Source: Mycobacterium cookii (GTDB taxonomy: Bacteria; Actinomycetota; Actinomycetes; Mycobacteriales; Mycobacteriaceae). Taken from it: a stretch of DNA of 64,000 nucleotides. The notes under the pieces were generated by a model. The model had not been told where the DNA came from. It saw only the letters and a program-made list of their open reading frames with translations, and made no database searches. The stretch lies in contig NZ_AP022569.1 of assembly GCF_010727945.1 (NCBI RefSeq), positions 3,100,001 through 3,164,000 of the forward strand, in the 5' to 3' direction. A program made the position numbers and the translations under genes. Positions 29,070 through 38,160 of the stretch are shown piece after piece; position 1 is the first letter of the stretch, and every line of letters starts with the position of its first letter.

Positions 29070-30437
29070 CACTCGCGCAGCCAGCTCCCGCAAAGCGGAT
29101 TTCGTGTTCTCGGCGCCCGGTCGGTAAGCAAGGACGTGGATGACCATCCTGCCAGGGATGCGAAAAGACAGTAGGTGCATTTGCCCGCCGATTCGCTCAA
29201 GCCGCTGTCGAGTCACGTGTTGCCTCATCCCCCGCGCGTAGGCGAATTCGGCGTCGGTGCCATCGAGACGGTTCACCATGGCGCCCACGTCGCCGAGGTT
29301 CGAACAAACCACCGGGCGATCCGGGTCGGCGAACGACCGATCGACCGCCCATTTCCAGATCCGTTTCGGCATGAACGGGGTCAGCGATTCGAGATGCGAT
29401 GACACATGCGGGGTTTCCCGCCAGTTGTTCAGCGCCTGCTTGATGGCAGCACGGGCATCACGCAGGTCCGCCGTTACCCGCGTTGGATCTACATGTATAC
29501 GAGCAAGGGAGGCCGCGACCGCACGCGTGTCGCCTTCGGTGCGGTCGCTCATAACGAGTTGCACTGTGACGGCGCCGTCATCGTCATGTCGGTGGCCCAT
29601 GCGCTCGCCGAGTTTGGCCGCCAACCCGGCGACCAGCGTGTTACTCGTTCCGCCAAGAGATTCCGCACGTGCATCAAACACGTCGACGTCGATGGCGATC
29701 GTGATACCCGGCACGACGACGGGCTCATCGCCGTCGCCTGCTCGGACTGCCACAGGCGGCGACACTCGTGATCGGGGAATATCGGGCCGGCGAAAACTCA
29801 ACTGTTTCGGCGCCGCGGCGAGTGCCCGGCCAACCCCGGGTACGTCCCGGGCTGTTTGGCGGGCATCCTCGACCACTGCGCGCAGTCGAGTGCGGGAGCG
29901 CGGCGGCAAATAGCCAAGATCGCGCGTGTTCCCCGAAAGCGCATCAACCAGAGCGATTGCAAGCCCCATGCCGTCGAGCAGGTAGTGGGAAGCCACCAGG
30001 CTGACCGCGGTCGAGCCGTCGGTCAGGGGAAGGACGCCGAGATGCCAGCCGGGGCCTTGTTCCGGATCAGCGGACAGTTGCGACCGTTCATCAGCCCAGT
30101 CGCTGAGTTCAGTGCGTGGACGCGCGCACTCAGCGATATCGATCTCCGACGGCCCACGATCCAACACCCAACGGTGCCGGGCGAACGGCAGCGGCGAACG
30201 CTCGATGCGCCGCCCCAACAATCCCCGACCGAGGTTGTAGTGAAAACGCCTCAGCCCATCGAAGTCGAGCGCGTGCTCGTACACCCACACGACCTGCATG
30301 ACATCCTTCTGGCCGGCGGCGCGATGCCCCGCAAAGAAGGCTTGGTCCACCAACGCGAGCCGATCGTCCTGCCGCGCATGGCCGTTGGATGCGCGGCTGT
30401 TAGCGGATGCAGTTGTACGTGGTATCCGGATTGGCAC
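29034..30437 (-). CDS. Condensation-fold O-acyltransferase (WS/DGAT or Pap-like)
   Basis: A 467-residue protein of the CoA-dependent acyltransferase/condensation superfamily. The active-site motif reads SHYLLDG (the second His and Asp-Gly of HHxxxDG kept, the first His replaced by Ser, as in some Pap proteins). A C-terminal CSNLGDVGAMVNRLDG segment resembles the DFGWG-like structural region. It probably esterifies a hydroxyl of a lipid or sugar with an acyl chain. GTG at 30437 is the first start; later starts are possible. The gene is divergent from the sulfotransferase and overlaps the MFS gene tail to tail. Confidence 0.7.
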   Translation of the reverse strand: MPIRIPRTTASANSRASNGHARQDDRLALVDQAFFAGHRAAGQKDVMQVVWVYEHALDFDGLRRFHYNLGRGLLGRRIERSPLPFARHRWVLDRGPSEIDIAECARPRTELSDWADERSQLSADPEQGPGWHLGVLPLTDGSTAVSLVASHYLLDGMGLAIALVDALSGNTRDLGYLPPRSRTRLRAVVEDARQTARDVPGVGRALAAAPKQLSFRRPDIPRSRVSPPVAVRAGDGDEPVVVPGITIAIDVDVFDARAESLGGTSNTLVAGLAAKLGERMGHRHDDDGAVTVQLVMSDRTEGDTRAVAASLARIHVDPTRVTADLRDARAAIKQALNNWRETPHVSSHLESLTPFMPKRIWKWAVDRSFADPDRPVVCSNLGDVGAMVNRLDGTDAEFAYARGMRQHVTRQRLERIGGQMHLLSFRIPGRMVIHVLAYRPGAENTKSALRELAARVLAEFDLTGQID

Positions 30438-30531
30438 TGATCAGCCTCCGACGACGTGGATCGATTAGCCCGTGACGAGGTGGCCGTTGGTAAGGCCGGA
30501 CCAATTGATCACATGTAGAGTAGCCGACGCC

Positions 30532-31512
30532 ATGACCGCCATCCGCCCTTCTGCCCAGAAGCCCGTCGCTCTGTTCGTGCTGGGCTTTGGCCGGTCGGGA
30601 ACGTCGGCGCTTACGCGGGTTCTCTCGCTGAGCGGTGCTGCACTCCCAGCCGGGCTGTTGGGCGCCACTGGGGCGAATCCGCGCGGCTATTGGGAGCCGC
30701 GCGCGGCCATCCACATCAACCAAGCGATCCTCCACCGCCACGGCAGCTCCGGATACGACGTGACACTGCGGATGCACGAGGTAGATGCGTCCGACGCCAA
30801 AGAGAACGCCGCCGACATTGCCAAGATTCAGGCGTATCTGACCACGTTGCCGCCGGCGCCGCTCGTTGTCATCAAAGAAGTGAAGTTGACGCCGGTATCT
30901 GGCCTTTGGTTCGAGGCGGCGCGTCGGGCCGGATTCGACATCGCGTCCGTTATTGCTGTGCGCCACCCGCAAGAGGTCATCGGGTCACTGGCAAAACGCA
31001 CTCGCCGTCAGCCTTACCTTCAAGCCTCGCCGGAGCTCGCCTGTGCCGGGTGGTTGAAGTACACGCTGCTGGCCGAGAGAAACTCGCGCGGCGTGCCGCG
31101 CGTCTTTGTTGACTACGCCAACCTGCTTGAGGACTGGCGCCGGGAAGTGAAGCGGGTTTCTGAGGCGCTCGACATCGATCTCAGCATCCGGGATGAGAGC
31201 GCAATCGATGGGTTTCTCACGCCGGCGCTTCGGCACCACCGGCACGGCGGTCCGGTGCCGGAGCCCTTCGGCACGGACTGGATGTCGGTGGTCTACGAAG
31301 CGCTGCGCGCCGCTGCGCGAGACGAGCCGTGGAACGAGTCGGCGCTGGATCGCGTTTTCGAGGCGTATCGGGCGAGTGAACGTGGCTTCCGGACCGCGTT
31401 GAAGGATTCCCAGCGCTACCTCAATCTTGACCGGTTCTTGCTGGCGCCCCTCGTGAAGCTGGCCCTCGAGGGCCTCGCCATGGTTCACCGGCGCCGCGGG
31501 ACTTGGGCCTAA
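30532..31512 (+). CDS. Sulfotransferase family protein
   Basis: A 326-residue protein with a PAPS-binding 5'-phosphosulfate loop, FGRSGTSALTRVL, at about residues 16-28, and a 3'-phosphate region near VIAVRHPQEVIGSL. The remainder (YANLLEDWRREVKRVSEALDI) follows the bacterial sulfotransferase pattern. It should transfer sulfate from PAPS to a hydroxyl. The 16-nt gap to the glycosyltransferase suggests one operon and a sulfated glycan as product. Sulfated GPLs are known from some rapidly growing mycobacteria. I chose ATG at 30532 over the earlier frame start because the loop then lies near the N-terminus. Confidence 0.8.
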   Translation: MTAIRPSAQKPVALFVLGFGRSGTSALTRVLSLSGAALPAGLLGATGANPRGYWEPRAAIHINQAILHRHGSSGYDVTLRMHEVDASDAKENAADIAKIQAYLTTLPPAPLVVIKEVKLTPVSGLWFEAARRAGFDIASVIAVRHPQEVIGSLAKRTRRQPYLQASPELACAGWLKYTLLAERNSRGVPRVFVDYANLLEDWRREVKRVSEALDIDLSIRDESAIDGFLTPALRHHRHGGPVPEPFGTDWMSVVYEALRAAARDEPWNESALDRVFEAYRASERGFRTALKDSQRYLNLDRFLLAPLVKLALEGLAMVHRRRGTWA

Positions 31513-31528
31513 GGGCCGGGGCCACGCG

Positions 31529-32797
31529 ATGAAATTTGTGTTGGCGTTCTACGGAACCCGCGGCGACGTCGAGCCCGGTGTCGCTGTCGGCCGTGAGCTG
31601 CTGCGGCGAGGGCACGACGTGCGCATCGCCGTCCCGCCCGACCTGGTCGGCTTCGCCGAAGCAGCCGGGCTGGCCGCAGCCGCCTACGGACCGGACATCC
31701 AGGAATGGCTGGAAGCAACGCGCAACTTCTGGGCGTATTTCTTCCGCAACTTCTGGCGGCTCCGGGATGTCAGGCAGTTTCTGCGGGAAGCCAGGGAACC
31801 CGGCACCCAGCGCTGGGCGGAGATGAGCACGATGCTGACAGCGCTGGCGGACGAGGCCGACCTGCTGCTCACCGGCATGAGCTACCAAGAACTCGCCGCC
31901 AACGTCGCCGAGTATCGCCACGTTCCATTGGCCACGCTGCTCTGGTTCCCGATACGGGTCAACGGCCACGTCATCCCGACGCTGCCAGCTCCGTTGCTCC
32001 GCTCGGCGATGAAGGTCTACGAGTGGCTGGTTTGGCGTGGCGTTAAAAAAGTCGAGGACGCACAGCGTCGTGAACTGGGCCTACCCAAGGCCACCGGGCC
32101 CGCGCCGCGGCGAATCGCCGAACGCAGATCGTTGGAAGTTCAGGCGTACGACGAGGTGTGCTTTCCCGGGCTGGCAGCCGAATGGGCCGAGTGGGATGGC
32201 CAGCGGCCATTCGTCGGCACGCTGACGATGGAGTCGCCGACGGACGCCGATGACGACGTTGCGTCGTGGATTGCCGCGGGAACACCGCCGATCTGTTTTG
32301 GGTTCGGCAGCATTCCGGTCGCATCTCCGGCCGCCATGATCGCCATGATCGCCGGGGCCTGCGAGACGTTGGGCGAGCGCGCGTTGGTGTGCGCCGGCGC
32401 AACCGACTTGAGCGACGTCCCCCATTTCGACCACGTCAAGGTCGTAGCGACGATGAATTACGCGACGGTCTTTCCGGCCTGCCGTGCGGTCGTGCACCAC
32501 GGTGGCGCGGGCACCACGGCAGCGGGCCTGCGCGCTGGCGTACCCACGTTGATCCTCTGGATGGCGGACGTTCAGGTCGTATGGGGAGCTGCGGTCAAAC
32601 GGCTGAAAGTAGGCACCAGCCGGCGCTTTTCGTCCGCCACCGAGAAATCGCTCGTCTCGGACCTTCGCACCATCCTGGGCTCGCAATACGCCACTCGAGC
32701 CCGCGAGGTCGCCGCCCGGATGGCCAAACCCACCGAAAGCGTTACGGCCGCCGCTGATCGTGTGGAAGATTTCGCCCGATTGCGCCGAGTTGGCTGA
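31529..32797 (+). CDS. GPL-type glycosyltransferase, GT1 family (paralogue 1)
   Basis: A 422-residue UDP/dTDP-sugar glycosyltransferase of the GT-B type found in GPL loci (Gtf/RtfA-like). N-terminal acceptor domain begins MKFVLAFYGTRGDVEP. The C-terminal donor domain has ICFGFGSIPV and VVHHGGAGTTAAGLRAG, the diphosphate/sugar-binding motif. Donor-side loop: LWMADVQVVWGAAVKRLKVG. These enzymes put 6-deoxytalose, rhamnose or further sugars on the lipopeptide. It follows the sulfotransferase at 16 nt. The sugar cannot be read from the sequence. Confidence 0.88.
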   Translation: MKFVLAFYGTRGDVEPGVAVGRELLRRGHDVRIAVPPDLVGFAEAAGLAAAAYGPDIQEWLEATRNFWAYFFRNFWRLRDVRQFLREAREPGTQRWAEMSTMLTALADEADLLLTGMSYQELAANVAEYRHVPLATLLWFPIRVNGHVIPTLPAPLLRSAMKVYEWLVWRGVKKVEDAQRRELGLPKATGPAPRRIAERRSLEVQAYDEVCFPGLAAEWAEWDGQRPFVGTLTMESPTDADDDVASWIAAGTPPICFGFGSIPVASPAAMIAMIAGACETLGERALVCAGATDLSDVPHFDHVKVVATMNYATVFPACRAVVHHGGAGTTAAGLRAGVPTLILWMADVQVVWGAAVKRLKVGTSRRFSSATEKSLVSDLRTILGSQYATRAREVAARMAKPTESVTAAADRVEDFARLRRVG

Positions 32798-32812
32798 GTG
32801 AGGACGGCGGAT

Positions 32813-32864
32813 GACTGTCGGGTTCCTGTTCAACACCCGTCTAACTGACCGTAGTATCTGACTC
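32813..32864 (+). promoter_or_regulatory. Upstream region of drrA, divergent member of the mbtH-type block
   Basis: TGTTCAACACCCGTCTAACTG lies at 32827-32847, 38 nt before the GTG of drrA. The same element (TGTTCnACnCnnGTCnAACTG) lies 38 nt before the ATG of the relic upstream of mmpS. The GTATGGT part is not conserved. A TAGTAT hexamer ending 7 nt before GTG could be a -10 for a leaderless transcript. The relation to the other three sites is tentative. Confidence 0.4.
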
Positions 32865-33800
32865 GTGATCGAGCTGGATGGCGTGGCCAAGACGTTCGAC
32901 GGGAATGTACACGCACTGCAGGACGTGACGTTTTCCGTTCCCACGGGTTCGATCTGCGCTCTGCTCGGGCATAACGGCGCCGGTAAGACGACCACGATCA
33001 AGATCTTGTCCACGTTGCTGTGCCCCACCTCCGGCCAGGCAATTGTGGCTGGGTACGACGTCGTCCGACACCCCGCCGAGGTGCGCGCGAGCATCGGCAC
33101 CACCGGACAGCTCGCTGCGCTCGATTGGCAGCTCACCGGGCGGGAGAACCTGGTGCTCTTTGGCCGATTGCGGGGGTTGAGGCGCAAAGATGCGCGACTC
33201 CGCGCCGACGCGCTGATCGATCAGTTCGACATGTCGCACGCCGCTGATCGGCGGGTGGGCACCTATTCAGTCGGCATGCGGCGCCGCATCGATATCGCTG
33301 CGAGCCTGGTGGTTCCACCGAAAGTCCTCTTTCTCGACGAGCCCACAACCGGGTTGGACCCGCGTAGCCGCCGCGACTTGTGGGATCTGGTGTCGTCGTT
33401 GTCAGCCCAGGGCGTCACGGTCCTGCTCACGACGCAGTATCTCGAGGAAGCCGACGTGCTCAGCGATTCGATCGTCGTCATCAACGAAGGTCGCGTTATC
33501 GCCAGCGGGACCGCCGAAGACCTCAAGGGACGCGTGAGATTCAGCTACTGCGCGGTGAGTCCTGCCAACCCCGCCGATCTGGGCAGGATCTTCGATGTGG
33601 TCGCCGATCTCGAGGGTGCCCAAGTCGATCGCGATGCGAACACAGTCTCGGTGCTGGCGTCCGCCGGAAACGGCGTTGCGACGCTCGGTGAGGTGTTTCG
33701 CCGAGTCGACCAGCTCGGCGTTGAGCTAGCCGACATCTCGCTGCGCAAGCCGTCTCTGGACGAGGCATTTCTGCACCTGACGGGGAGTGTCACCGCGTGA
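32865..33800 (+). CDS. drrA: ABC transporter ATP-binding protein, DrrA-like
   Basis: A 311-residue ATPase: Walker A GHNGAGKTTT, Q-loop region, a degenerate signature YSVGMRRRIDIA, Walker B VLFLDEPTTGLDP and switch His replaced in TTQYLEEAD. This is typical of the DrrA/daunorubicin-resistance class, including the C-terminal extension of about 80 residues. Starts at GTG. It forms an operon with two permeases by 4-nt overlaps. Relatives export PDIM or GPL-type lipids in mycobacteria. Confidence 0.88.
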   Translation: MIELDGVAKTFDGNVHALQDVTFSVPTGSICALLGHNGAGKTTTIKILSTLLCPTSGQAIVAGYDVVRHPAEVRASIGTTGQLAALDWQLTGRENLVLFGRLRGLRRKDARLRADALIDQFDMSHAADRRVGTYSVGMRRRIDIAASLVVPPKVLFLDEPTTGLDPRSRRDLWDLVSSLSAQGVTVLLTTQYLEEADVLSDSIVVINEGRVIASGTAEDLKGRVRFSYCAVSPANPADLGRIFDVVADLEGAQVDRDANTVSVLASAGNGVATLGEVFRRVDQLGVELADISLRKPSLDEAFLHLTGSVTA

Positions 33801-34561
33801 CGGCGGTTACTGCCCTGACTGAGCGCATGGTGCTCGGCGCGCTACACGACGATCTACCGCTCGCGATACTGGCGCCCGCCGGTTACTTCGTCGTCTTCAA
33901 CTTCGCGCTGCGCAATGTGATCGACACCGGCCAGATGAGCTATTCCCAGTACGTTCTACCAGTCATCATCGTTCAGACGGTACTGCTCGGCGCGCTGACG
34001 ACAATGGACCGGGCCGCCCGAGATCAGGTGTCCGACTTCGGGGTTCGGCTCCGCACACTCCCCATATCCGCGGTGGTACCGCTGACGGCTCGGATGTTGT
34101 ACTGCCTGTTCCGTGGTGCCGTCGCCCTGCTCGCTGCGATCGCAATCGGCTACCTATTCGGCTTCCGAATCATCGGCGGATTCATCTACGCGGTGGCTTT
34201 CGCCGTTCTCGTCCTGACGTTGACGTTGGCCCTTTCGCTCGGTGCCGATGCAGCCGGGGCTCGGATCGCCGGGGCTGGGATCGCGGGGGCCGAGATCGGG
34301 AGCAGCGGGGCAGCCAGTCAATTGCTGGTAGTTCCCCAACTGCTGTTGGTCATGCTGTCCACCGGGATGGCGCCGGCCGACGCGTTCCCCGACTGGCTGC
34401 TCCCATTCGTGCGCTACCAGCCTGTCTCACAGGTAACGGAAACCATGCGTGGGCTCGCCAGCGGCCATGTCAGCAATCTGGCGACCAGCTTGGCATGGTG
34501 CCTTGGGCTGCTGGTGGTGTTCGGCGCATTCGCAGTGCGGATGCAGCGGCGGACGCAATGA
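33797..34561 (+). CDS. drrB: ABC transporter permease, DrrB-like
   Basis: A 254-residue ABC-2 type permease with about six membrane segments (for example VVPLTARMLYCLF, AVAFAVLVLTLTLALSLG, LAWCLGLLVVFGAFAV) and the family's PDWLLPFVRYQPVSQVTETMRGL loop. GTG at 33797 overlaps the drrA stop by 4 nt. A short internal run AGARIAGAGIAGAEIG (about residues 153-168) looks like local expansion of a GGGxTxG-like repeat. Confidence 0.85.
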   Translation: MTAVTALTERMVLGALHDDLPLAILAPAGYFVVFNFALRNVIDTGQMSYSQYVLPVIIVQTVLLGALTTMDRAARDQVSDFGVRLRTLPISAVVPLTARMLYCLFRGAVALLAAIAIGYLFGFRIIGGFIYAVAFAVLVLTLTLALSLGADAAGARIAGAGIAGAEIGSSGAASQLLVVPQLLLVMLSTGMAPADAFPDWLLPFVRYQPVSQVTETMRGLASGHVSNLATSLAWCLGLLVVFGAFAVRMQRRTQ

Positions 34562-35349
34562 TCGCGAACACACCGGTGCGGAACTCACTGGCCGGCGAAA
34601 GTCTGCTATTCGCCGGCCGGCTATTCACCGGTTGGCGGCGCGCGCCGACGGTGCCGATCCAGGCTCTGCTGTTCCCGACCTTTTTCCTGATTACCTACAA
34701 ACTGGTGGTCGGCAAATCGATAGTGAGAATCACCGGCACGGACAGTCTCTACGGCTTGGTTCCGATGTGCGCGGTGGCCGGTGCGATGTTCGGGGCGCTT
34801 GGAGCCGGCCTGACGATCATCGCCGAACGCGATAGCGGTCTGCTCAGTCAGCTGTGGATGTTGCCCGTCAACCGGGCCAGCGCCTTGATCGGCAGGCTGG
34901 TCGCCGAGGCTGCGCGTACGTTGGCGGGAACCGTGCTGATCACAGTGGTAGGCGTTGCGCTCGGACTTCGATTCGAAGGCGGCTGGCTCGCCATGATCCC
35001 GTTCGTACTGGTTCCGGTTCTGGTAGTTCTCATCTTCTCCACGGCAGTAATAGCGATCGCGGTGCGTTCGAAGAGCAGCGCCCTACTCGCCTGGCTAACG
35101 ATGCCGTCAATCACCTTGGTGTTCGCCAGCTCTGGTGTCACTCCCGTTCAAATGTTGCCATCGTGGATCCGGCCACTGATACCGCTGCAGCCGATGGCGC
35201 CGGCAATTGAGTCCATGCGGGCACTGGCTCAAGGTGCTCCAGCGGCGTGGCCGCTGCTGATGAGTCTTGTGTGGGCTCTAGGCTTGGGCGCTGTGGTCGG
35301 GCCACTGGCCGTGCGCGGTTATCGCGCCGCAGCCGAATCCGGGGGCTGA
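34558..35349 (+). CDS. drrC: ABC transporter permease, DrrC-like
   Basis: A 263-residue ABC-2 type permease. Six membrane segments are apparent, and PSWIRPLIPLQPMAPAIESMRALAQG is the characteristic loop shared with DrrB. ATG at 34558 overlaps the drrB stop (ATGA). With drrA and drrB it makes a complete heteromeric exporter. Context suggests it moves the glycolipid or a precursor of the surrounding pathway. Confidence 0.85.
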   Translation: MIANTPVRNSLAGESLLFAGRLFTGWRRAPTVPIQALLFPTFFLITYKLVVGKSIVRITGTDSLYGLVPMCAVAGAMFGALGAGLTIIAERDSGLLSQLWMLPVNRASALIGRLVAEAARTLAGTVLITVVGVALGLRFEGGWLAMIPFVLVPVLVVLIFSTAVIAIAVRSKSSALLAWLTMPSITLVFASSGVTPVQMLPSWIRPLIPLQPMAPAIESMRALAQGAPAAWPLLMSLVWALGLGAVVGPLAVRGYRAAAESGG

Positions 35350-35377
35350 AACCGGGCCAACGAAAGTTGGCCGGCGA

Positions 35378-36172
35378 TCAACGACAACCCGACTCCGGCA
35401 ATGCGATCCCGGAAGGCAGAGCATCGCCGTTAAGCCAGTTTTCGACGATGCGCGAGAACAGGTCTGGATAACGCAGGGGCCAGTCGTGGCGCATACCGAG
35501 TGCGATCCGATCGACTCCGTTGGGCATTTTCTGCGCTAGCGCTGCGGCCCAGCGGCGGACCAAACGCGCCTCCTTGGCGCCGGTGAGAAACAATGTGGGC
35601 GAATCCGATTTGTCGAGACTCTCGGGAACAGTGAAGCCCGAGGATGCCACGACGATGCTGGCGAACTGCGCGTCCTTGATGAGACGCAGATCCTCGCGAT
35701 ATTCGTCGACCTTGGCCGCCGCTATCGGCACATGGCGAGCTTTCCGATAGCGGCGGATCACCCAACGATAAATTGTGGTGCGAGAAATCGTCCCCAGCAC
35801 GAGCTGCGTCAACCGTACACACCGCGTCGTATTGATTACGGTCCCGCACAGAACCGCCCGATCAACGAGTTTTGGCTCGGTCGCCAGCAACTGCACCCCC
35901 ACCTGGGCCCCGAGGGAGAAGCCCACCACGTGCGCCCGACCGCGGGCCGCCCGCGAGCGGATGAGCTCGGCCACCGCATCGGCAGACCGGCTCATCTCGA
36001 ATGGACCGTGCTGAAAGCTCTTGCCGTACTGGGGAAGATCGGGAACCAGACAGTGGTATCGCTGCATTCGTTCGACCACGGGCTCCCAGGACCAGCCGCT
36101 CATCTTCCCGCCGTGAATGAAGACGATAGCGGGCGCCCCGACCGGACCGTATTCGCGCACGAACAGATCCAT
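35378..36172 (-). CDS. Alpha/beta hydrolase
   Basis: A 264-residue alpha/beta hydrolase. It has the oxyanion HGG (IVFIHGGKMSGWSWEP), the nucleophile elbow VVGFSLGAQ and the C-terminal catalytic His in GMRHDWPLRYPDLF. It may be a thioesterase or deacylase acting on the pathway, but no feature decides. It is convergent with drrC with 28 nt between stops. Confidence 0.82.
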   Translation of the reverse strand: MDLFVREYGPVGAPAIVFIHGGKMSGWSWEPVVERMQRYHCLVPDLPQYGKSFQHGPFEMSRSADAVAELIRSRAARGRAHVVGFSLGAQVGVQLLATEPKLVDRAVLCGTVINTTRCVRLTQLVLGTISRTTIYRWVIRRYRKARHVPIAAAKVDEYREDLRLIKDAQFASIVVASSGFTVPESLDKSDSPTLFLTGAKEARLVRRWAAALAQKMPNGVDRIALGMRHDWPLRYPDLFSRIVENWLNGDALPSGIALPESGCR

Positions 36173-36396
36173 GCGAGCGATCCTATCTGCTCACGACGAA
36201 CACTCCCGAAAAGAACCAGGCGCGCCGCGTCAGCGAAGGCGGCGGGGACGCGAACTGACCAGGTGCGGTTGGTGTGAACAAGCCGCCGGTCAGTCTCACT
36301 GGGCGGTAATGGATTTGGCTTCGAGATGTCGGAATTGCCAAGAACACCAACTACATTCGCGCCAATCCGACACGCAGCAGCAGATGATCGGTCGGA

Positions 36397-38067
36397 TCAG
36401 GTGGCGAAATGCGCCTGGTTGACATGCGCGGCCACCCGCAAGGCGTTAGCCGCCACCGTCAAACTCGGGTTCAAGCCGGCGCTGGACGGAAAGAACGAGG
36501 TGTCCACCACGTAGAGGTTGTCCACTTCGTGGGCCCGATTTTGGGGATCCAGCACACTGGTTTTGGGATCCGTACCGAAGCGGCAGGTGCCGCAGACGTG
36601 GCCAAGGTTCGCATTGCCTTTACCGCTGCCAAGGGTGATTTTGCGAAACGGATCCAACACTTCTTTCAGCTGCCGTAAAAACGCCGCACGCCGCTCGATC
36701 TCACTGGCATGCAAGCGATATTGAATTCGCAGCCGCTGGCGGCCGTCCAAGCTCGGACTGGCGCTCGGCAGGACGCGGTTGTCCAGATAGGGGAGGTCTT
36801 CGGTCATCGCGGCCAGTACCAGCCCGCCGGTGAAGAACCGCTCATATATCCGGCGCACCGCTGGACTCATGAGGCGCAGCGCCTTCCCCCGCCCGCCGGG
36901 GCGGTTGGTCAGCCACTCCATAGGCGGTATCGCACCGAACGACTGCACGGTGCCGTATTTCTGACCGTCCCTGAAATAGAAGTCGTTCAGCCCGATCTCC
37001 TTATTCGCGGCCGTGATTCTGGAGTCCGGTTGCGGCCAGATCTCGATCGTGTCGAGCAGGTGCCGCATGAAGTTGCGCCCAACCCAGTCCGAGCGATTGG
37101 CCAGTCCGCGCGGCCAATCGCCCGAGCGGGAATTGAGCAGAAGCACCGGGGTGGCCAGCGCGCCGGCGGCCAGCACCACCACCTTGGCCTTCAGGGTCAC
37201 GATGACGGAGTGCTGCTCGCAGATGACCTCGCGGACTTGGGTGCGGCCTGCGTCCAGGCGCACGACCTGACAATCCGCCAACAGGTCGGCGCCGTGCTCG
37301 GCAATGGCCGGCAGCACGCCGTTGCGGGCGGCGTCGTTCTTGCACGATTGGGGGCAGAGATAGGTCTGACAGGTGGTACACCCGTCGGCGTAATCACAGG
37401 CCATCGGCAGGTGATATGGGTGCAATCCACGACCCGTCAGATAGTCGACCAGCGGCTGGTTGTCCTTCGAAAATGGCGGTGCCGCGGGCAGATTCACGTC
37501 GGCGGCTTCCGGCCGCAGCGGATCGGGCTGACCTCGGACTCTCAACAGCTTCTCGGCCTCCGCGTACCAAGGCCGCATCTCGTCATAGCTGATCGGCCAG
37601 GCCTCCGGCACGGTGGACTCGCCGGGGTCGCGAAAGTTCTGCCGAGGAGTGAAATCGGCTGCGAAGAATCGCTCGCAGACCATGCCGTAGAGGGCCGACG
37701 ACCCGCCGGTGCCGCTGCCGATGAACGGCACAAATCGTTTCGGGAAGCGCCCGCTGATGTCTTCGATCTCGTCGGTTGAACGCCCGGCCCGGGCCAACGC
37801 GTCGTAGTAGGCCTCCGCGGAACGGGCCGACAGGGGCTCGGCCAGTTCGGGCATCGCAGCGCGAATCGTCCCTGGGGCACCGGGCAGCGTCGAGCGTCCC
37901 TTCTCGACGAACAGCACCCTGCGGCCCGACCGAGCCAGCGAATAGCCCAGCATCCCGCCGCCCATGCCGGTGCCCACCACGATCACGTCCCACACAACGT
38001 GTTCCGCCTCGCGCGCGGTCAGTTCGCTGCCAGCCAAAATCGAGCTCCTCGGCGGATGATGGCCCAA
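36397..38067 (-). CDS. GMC-type FAD-dependent oxidoreductase
   Basis: A 556-residue flavoprotein: N-terminal FAD-binding GTGMGGGMLGY (about residues 31-41) followed by VLFVEKG, a substrate domain with a Cys-rich stretch (CDYADGCTTCQTYLCPQSC, residues about 224-242), and the C-terminal GMC signature LYVVDTSFFPSSAGLNPSLT. The five Cys between 224 and 242 resemble a metal or Fe-S site seen in some GMC relatives. It oxidises an alcohol on an unknown substrate; a sugar or lipid of the surrounding pathway is likely. Confidence 0.82.
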   Translation of the reverse strand: MGHHPPRSSILAGSELTAREAEHVVWDVIVVGTGMGGGMLGYSLARSGRRVLFVEKGRSTLPGAPGTIRAAMPELAEPLSARSAEAYYDALARAGRSTDEIEDISGRFPKRFVPFIGSGTGGSSALYGMVCERFFAADFTPRQNFRDPGESTVPEAWPISYDEMRPWYAEAEKLLRVRGQPDPLRPEAADVNLPAAPPFSKDNQPLVDYLTGRGLHPYHLPMACDYADGCTTCQTYLCPQSCKNDAARNGVLPAIAEHGADLLADCQVVRLDAGRTQVREVICEQHSVIVTLKAKVVVLAAGALATPVLLLNSRSGDWPRGLANRSDWVGRNFMRHLLDTIEIWPQPDSRITAANKEIGLNDFYFRDGQKYGTVQSFGAIPPMEWLTNRPGGRGKALRLMSPAVRRIYERFFTGGLVLAAMTEDLPYLDNRVLPSASPSLDGRQRLRIQYRLHASEIERRAAFLRQLKEVLDPFRKITLGSGKGNANLGHVCGTCRFGTDPKTSVLDPQNRAHEVDNLYVVDTSFFPSSAGLNPSLTVAANALRVAAHVNQAHFAT

Positions 38068-38160
38068 AGCTTTGCCCGGTTCGGGCGAATCACGAACGTA
38101 CCATCGGCAGCGCGGGTCTATTGTACGGGTGTTGCATTAGAGATAGGAGCAGTTTTGGCC

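Noticed and set aside
30421-30475. TCGATTAG with an upstream GTAT before the sulfotransferase as another mbtH-type block
   Set aside because: Spacing differs (39 versus 28 nt) and the TGTTC part is missing.
36709-37779. 356-codon plus-strand open frame opposite the GMC oxidoreductase
   Set aside because: No motif; the minus-strand frame has FAD and GMC signatures.
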